From Nitrosospira sp. NpAV (GTDB taxonomy: Bacteria; Pseudomonadota; Gammaproteobacteria; Burkholderiales; Nitrosomonadaceae): DNA of 64,000 nucleotides. The notes below the pieces were generated by a model. The model had not been told where the DNA came from. It made no database searches and worked only from the letters and a program-made list of their open reading frames with translations. The translations under genes were made by a program, and so were the position numbers. Shown in pieces: positions 61,996 to 64,000 of the stretch. The DNA lies in contig NZ_JXQM01000003.1 of the NCBI RefSeq assembly GCF_000832065.1, positions 327,396-391,395 on the forward strand, read 5' to 3'. How positions within the stretch are numbered: the stretch's first letter is position 1; every line of letters starts with the position of its first letter.

Positions 61996-62826
61996 TCAGT
62001 TGGCCCACATGAACCGGCGGCGAGACAAGAAAAATAACGTGCTTAGGCCAACCGCGAATAGGAGAGCGGGGGACGGTTCAGGGACCGCTGTCACGGTGTA
62101 ACCCCAACTCCAGCCATCACGGATCATGGCTGTCTGTCTCGCGGCGTCGAAGGTTGCCAGGTAAGTCTCGAAAGAGACCGTGCGGTGGAATGGAATGGAT
62201 ACCACTCTGCTGCTCGGGCTATCCTCGAACGTCATGTTGGCAGCCGTACTATGCGCGGCGTGCTCAAGCTCGGTGTAATACCAAGGTAGTCTGGCCCCGG
62301 CAGGATCATCATTTGGGAATGGATCGATATGGCTCACGAGAGCACCGCCAGCCCCCGTGTTGTCAGTAAACAAATTAATGAATCGTAGATTTGCAATCGC
62401 AGGGTCGGCAGCCGCACGGGCAAAGGTCGCCCGCATATCGGCACCTCCACGCGGCGTGTCAAAACCAACGCGCGGTTCAGCCACATAATCCCGAGCGTCG
62501 TACTCATTGATAGTCAGGGTTCCATTTAAGGCAGCCCCGGCTACGGCCGTCCAACCAGGAAATTGGGCCGGTGCTTCGGCGGCGAACCGGGTAAAGATCG
62601 TGGATCCCATTGCTGGCGGCGCCAGATGCGTGACGTTTGCTGGATTCAATGTCACATTTCCGCTGGCGCCAGGAGGGAGGTTTCCCAAGGGATCAGTCAG
62701 GTCGTAAGCCGTCCCGCGCGGCGGCACTATGGTAATGTCGGCAAAGGCTAACCCTGCTGATGAAACACTGAGAATGGCAACGGTCACAATACGGACGCAA
62801 GGTCCGCAGCGATTTTTCTGAAGCAT
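61996..62826 (-). CDS. PEP-CTERM sorting domain protein
   Basis: This 276-residue secreted protein has an N-terminal signal peptide (VTVAILSVSSAGLAFA) and a C-terminal PEP-CTERM tail: the motif VPEPSP, a hydrophobic segment ALLFAVGLSTLFFL and the basic end SRRRF. Such proteins are processed by exosortase and sent to the surface or exopolysaccharide matrix. The body has a conserved-looking stretch DITIVPPRGTAYDLTDPLGN and a TRFAAEAPAQFPGW segment, of no assigned family. A GAGGAG lies before the ATG. No exosortase gene is in this window. Confidence 0.87.
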   Translation of the reverse strand: MLQKNRCGPCVRIVTVAILSVSSAGLAFADITIVPPRGTAYDLTDPLGNLPPGASGNVTLNPANVTHLAPPAMGSTIFTRFAAEAPAQFPGWTAVAGAALNGTLTINEYDARDYVAEPRVGFDTPRGGADMRATFARAAADPAIANLRFINLFTDNTGAGGALVSHIDPFPNDDPAGARLPWYYTELEHAAHSTAANMTFEDSPSSRVVSIPFHRTVSFETYLATFDAARQTAMIRDGWSWGYTVTAVPEPSPALLFAVGLSTLFFLSRRRFMWAN

Positions 62827-63184
62827 GGCAACTCCTCTTTGTCTGGTTGCAGCCCAAGGGCGGTGCCGCGATGCCTCTCACGAGGCTACCATCCCTCTAT
62901 TGAGCAGATACCTAATTAGGTGTATGTGGGTACTGAGGAAACGATGTATGCCACCGCTTTTTTATAGGACATGGAATTTTAAATAGCAAGCAAGCTATCA
63001 TCCCAATGATCGGTAGGGGGCGCACAAGTGATCTGTCCGCTTTTATGCCACCCTAAAAGAAAGGGGAACATGAAGCGGGCAGAATGGTTCCGGGTGATTT
63101 CGAAGACGAGATTTAAAAGTCCAGCAGACTGCTGGATGTAAAAGACGGAAGTGTTACCGATTTTATTCGTTGCGGACTCCCGGC
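62827..63184. other. Intergenic region, possibly with insertion-sequence debris
   Basis: These 358 nt have no recognised gene. A short open frame from ATG 63070 (MKRAEWFRVISKTRF, ending at 63141) follows GAAAGGGGAAC and a CACAAGTGATCTGTCCGCTT stretch, wording that recalls left ends of IS21-like elements; the match is weak. The promoter of the PEP-CTERM gene should lie in the 62827-62960 part. Confidence 0.35.
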
Positions 63185-63637
63185 TTAACCCTGCACCCAG
63201 GGTAACCCTGCGGCCTTCCAGCCACCTTTGGTGCCACGATGCCCTGTCGCATCCTTGTCGCCTTCGAAGCCTTCAAGAATATTGTAGCAATTTGCGTAAC
63301 CCTCGCCGGTGGCGGTCGCTGCGGCCTGATGCGAGCGCCCCCCACTACGGCAGATAAACATCGCCAGCGATTCCTTATCTACCTGGCTTGAGAGATAATT
63401 GAGGAAATCCGGATTGGTTCGCATGCCTGGATAGGACTGCCATTCAATTTCAATCGCGCCCGGAATTCTCCCTACCCAATCCCATTCGGCCCGGGAACGG
63501 ACATCCACTAATCTGGCACCGGGAGCTTCCTGTAACAGCGTCAATGCTTCAGCGGGCAGCAATGCGCCTTCGTATGGCAAATTCATTTCCCTGGCGCGCT
63601 GCTGCGCCCTTTCAAGTATCGCGGCGATGGTTTCCAT
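63185..63637 (-). CDS. Rhodanese-like domain protein
   Basis: This 150-residue protein holds a single rhodanese domain, which transfers sulfane sulfur. The N-terminal helix (METIAAILERAQQRAREMNL) is followed by the domain with ARLVDVRSRAEWDWVGRIPG and the active-site loop FICRSGGRSHQAA, where Cys is the sulfur acceptor. The C-terminal GDKDATGHRGTKGGWKAAGLPW is typical of this betaproteobacterial subgroup. The start may be ATG 63637 or TTG 63655. It is divergent from glnA. Confidence 0.9.
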   Translation of the reverse strand: METIAAILERAQQRAREMNLPYEGALLPAEALTLLQEAPGARLVDVRSRAEWDWVGRIPGAIEIEWQSYPGMRTNPDFLNYLSSQVDKESLAMFICRSGGRSHQAAATATGEGYANCYNILEGFEGDKDATGHRGTKGGWKAAGLPWVQG

Positions 63638-63762
63638 ATGAGCTTCAGATAGCAATGATTGAAAAATGTAATGTTATTCCTTTTTGCGACAGGTGTTTAA
63701 TAAAAACCTACTTCGCAACAAACTCTCCATGTAGCGTGCATTAATAATTTGAAAATACCCTT

Positions 63763-63778
63763 TGGCATAATGTTTGCC
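63763..63778 (+). promoter_or_regulatory. Sigma-54-type promoter of glnA
   Basis: TTGGCATAATGTTTGCC (63762-63778) has the invariant GG (63764-63765) and GC (63776-63777) ten nucleotides apart, as in the -24/-12 consensus TGGCAC-N5-TTGCA. It is 109 nt upstream of glnA, as expected for NtrC-controlled nitrogen-limitation expression. No NtrC site was confidently identified. Confidence 0.72.
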
Positions 63779-63886
63779 TCGTTTGAAGTAATGATGGCGT
63801 TCGTACTGATATAATTCCTGTTTTTTTGATTGCGCTGTAATGACTTATTTTTATCATATAACTGAATTCCAGGTTTGGAGAGAAAA

Positions 63887-64000
63887 ATGGCGGTAGTGGA
63901 TGTTCTTAAAATGATCCAGGACAACGAAGTCAAATTCGTTGATCTGCGTTTTACCGATACCCGCGGCAAGGAACAGCACGTGACGCTTCCGGCCCATGCC
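63887..64000 (+). CDS. glnA: Glutamine synthetase type I (5' part, cut by window end)
   Basis: GlnA assimilates ammonia into glutamate to form glutamine. The first 38 residues are visible: [20 protein letters not shown], then the family-typical [17 protein letters not shown] segment of the N-terminal beta-grasp domain. Start ATG 63887 has GGAGAGA upstream. A sigma-54-type promoter precedes it. The rest lies beyond the window. Confidence 0.93.
   Translation, partial: MAVVDVLKMIQDNEVKFVDLRFTDTRGKEQHVTLPAHA

Overview
This 64 kb window comes from a Gram-negative chromosome. The gene set points to a betaproteobacterium of the Nitrosomonadaceae, most likely a Nitrosospira-like ammonia oxidiser. 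The evidence is a fused sucrose-phosphate synthase/phosphatase next to sucrose synthase and fructokinase, a cphA'-cphA cyanophycin pair with its ABC transporter and DUF1854 partner, hpnA, a PEP-CTERM protein and betaproteobacterial synteny (pcm-tolC, ubiE-DUF971, nudJ-mnmA). The genus is an inference from gene content. No rRNA, tRNA, CRISPR array, intact insertion sequence or prophage was found.

Layout: 1-2.8 kb holds phoB (cut by the window edge), phoR, a Nudix hydrolase; then murI. 3.7-7.7 kb is the heat-shock operon grpE-dnaK-dnaJ (minus strand) behind a sigma-32-type promoter. 7.7-17 kb is housekeeping: purB, a GST, mnmA-nudJ, icd, a cold-shock protein, clpS-clpA, dodecin. 17.1-25.8 kb is the cyanophycin region: cphA' and cphA, then, across a gap carrying a miniature transposable element, an ABC transporter and DUF1854 gene. 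26-30.5 kb carries an ovothiol operon (ovoA plus an overlapping PLP lyase that fits OvoB) followed by an EamA transporter. 31-38.3 kb is an accessory stretch of lipoproteins, DUF3047, an epoxide-hydrolase-like protein, an Slp-family lipoprotein, an orphan TIR-like protein, RidA and hypotheticals. 38.9-44.5 kb is the sucrose operon (fructokinase, SPS-SPP, sucrose synthase). 44.7-53.4 kb has ubiE, DUF971, DUF1269, the formaldehyde pair frmA-fghA, prfB (programmed frameshift)-lysS and hpnA. 53.5-64 kb has a membrane MutS-like ATPase, pcm-tolC, thiC under a TPP riboswitch, uppP, a PEP-CTERM protein with an unknown partner, a rhodanese and the start of glnA behind a sigma-54-type promoter.

The most unusual feature is in the spaces between genes. 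At least three families of short inverted-repeat elements are scattered through the window: family A, five copies of about 120-185 bp; family B, three paired copies plus a solo end; and element C, 187 bp with perfect terminal repeats of about 33 bp. They sit tightly against gene 3' ends. In six cases (phoB, nudJ, the alpha/beta hydrolase, tolC, thiC and the DUF1854 gene) the stop codon of the host gene lies inside the terminal repeat. Other candidates for follow-up are the compact ovothiol operon, the C-terminally short CphA', the orphan ThsB-like TIR protein and the membrane-anchored MutS-like ATPase.
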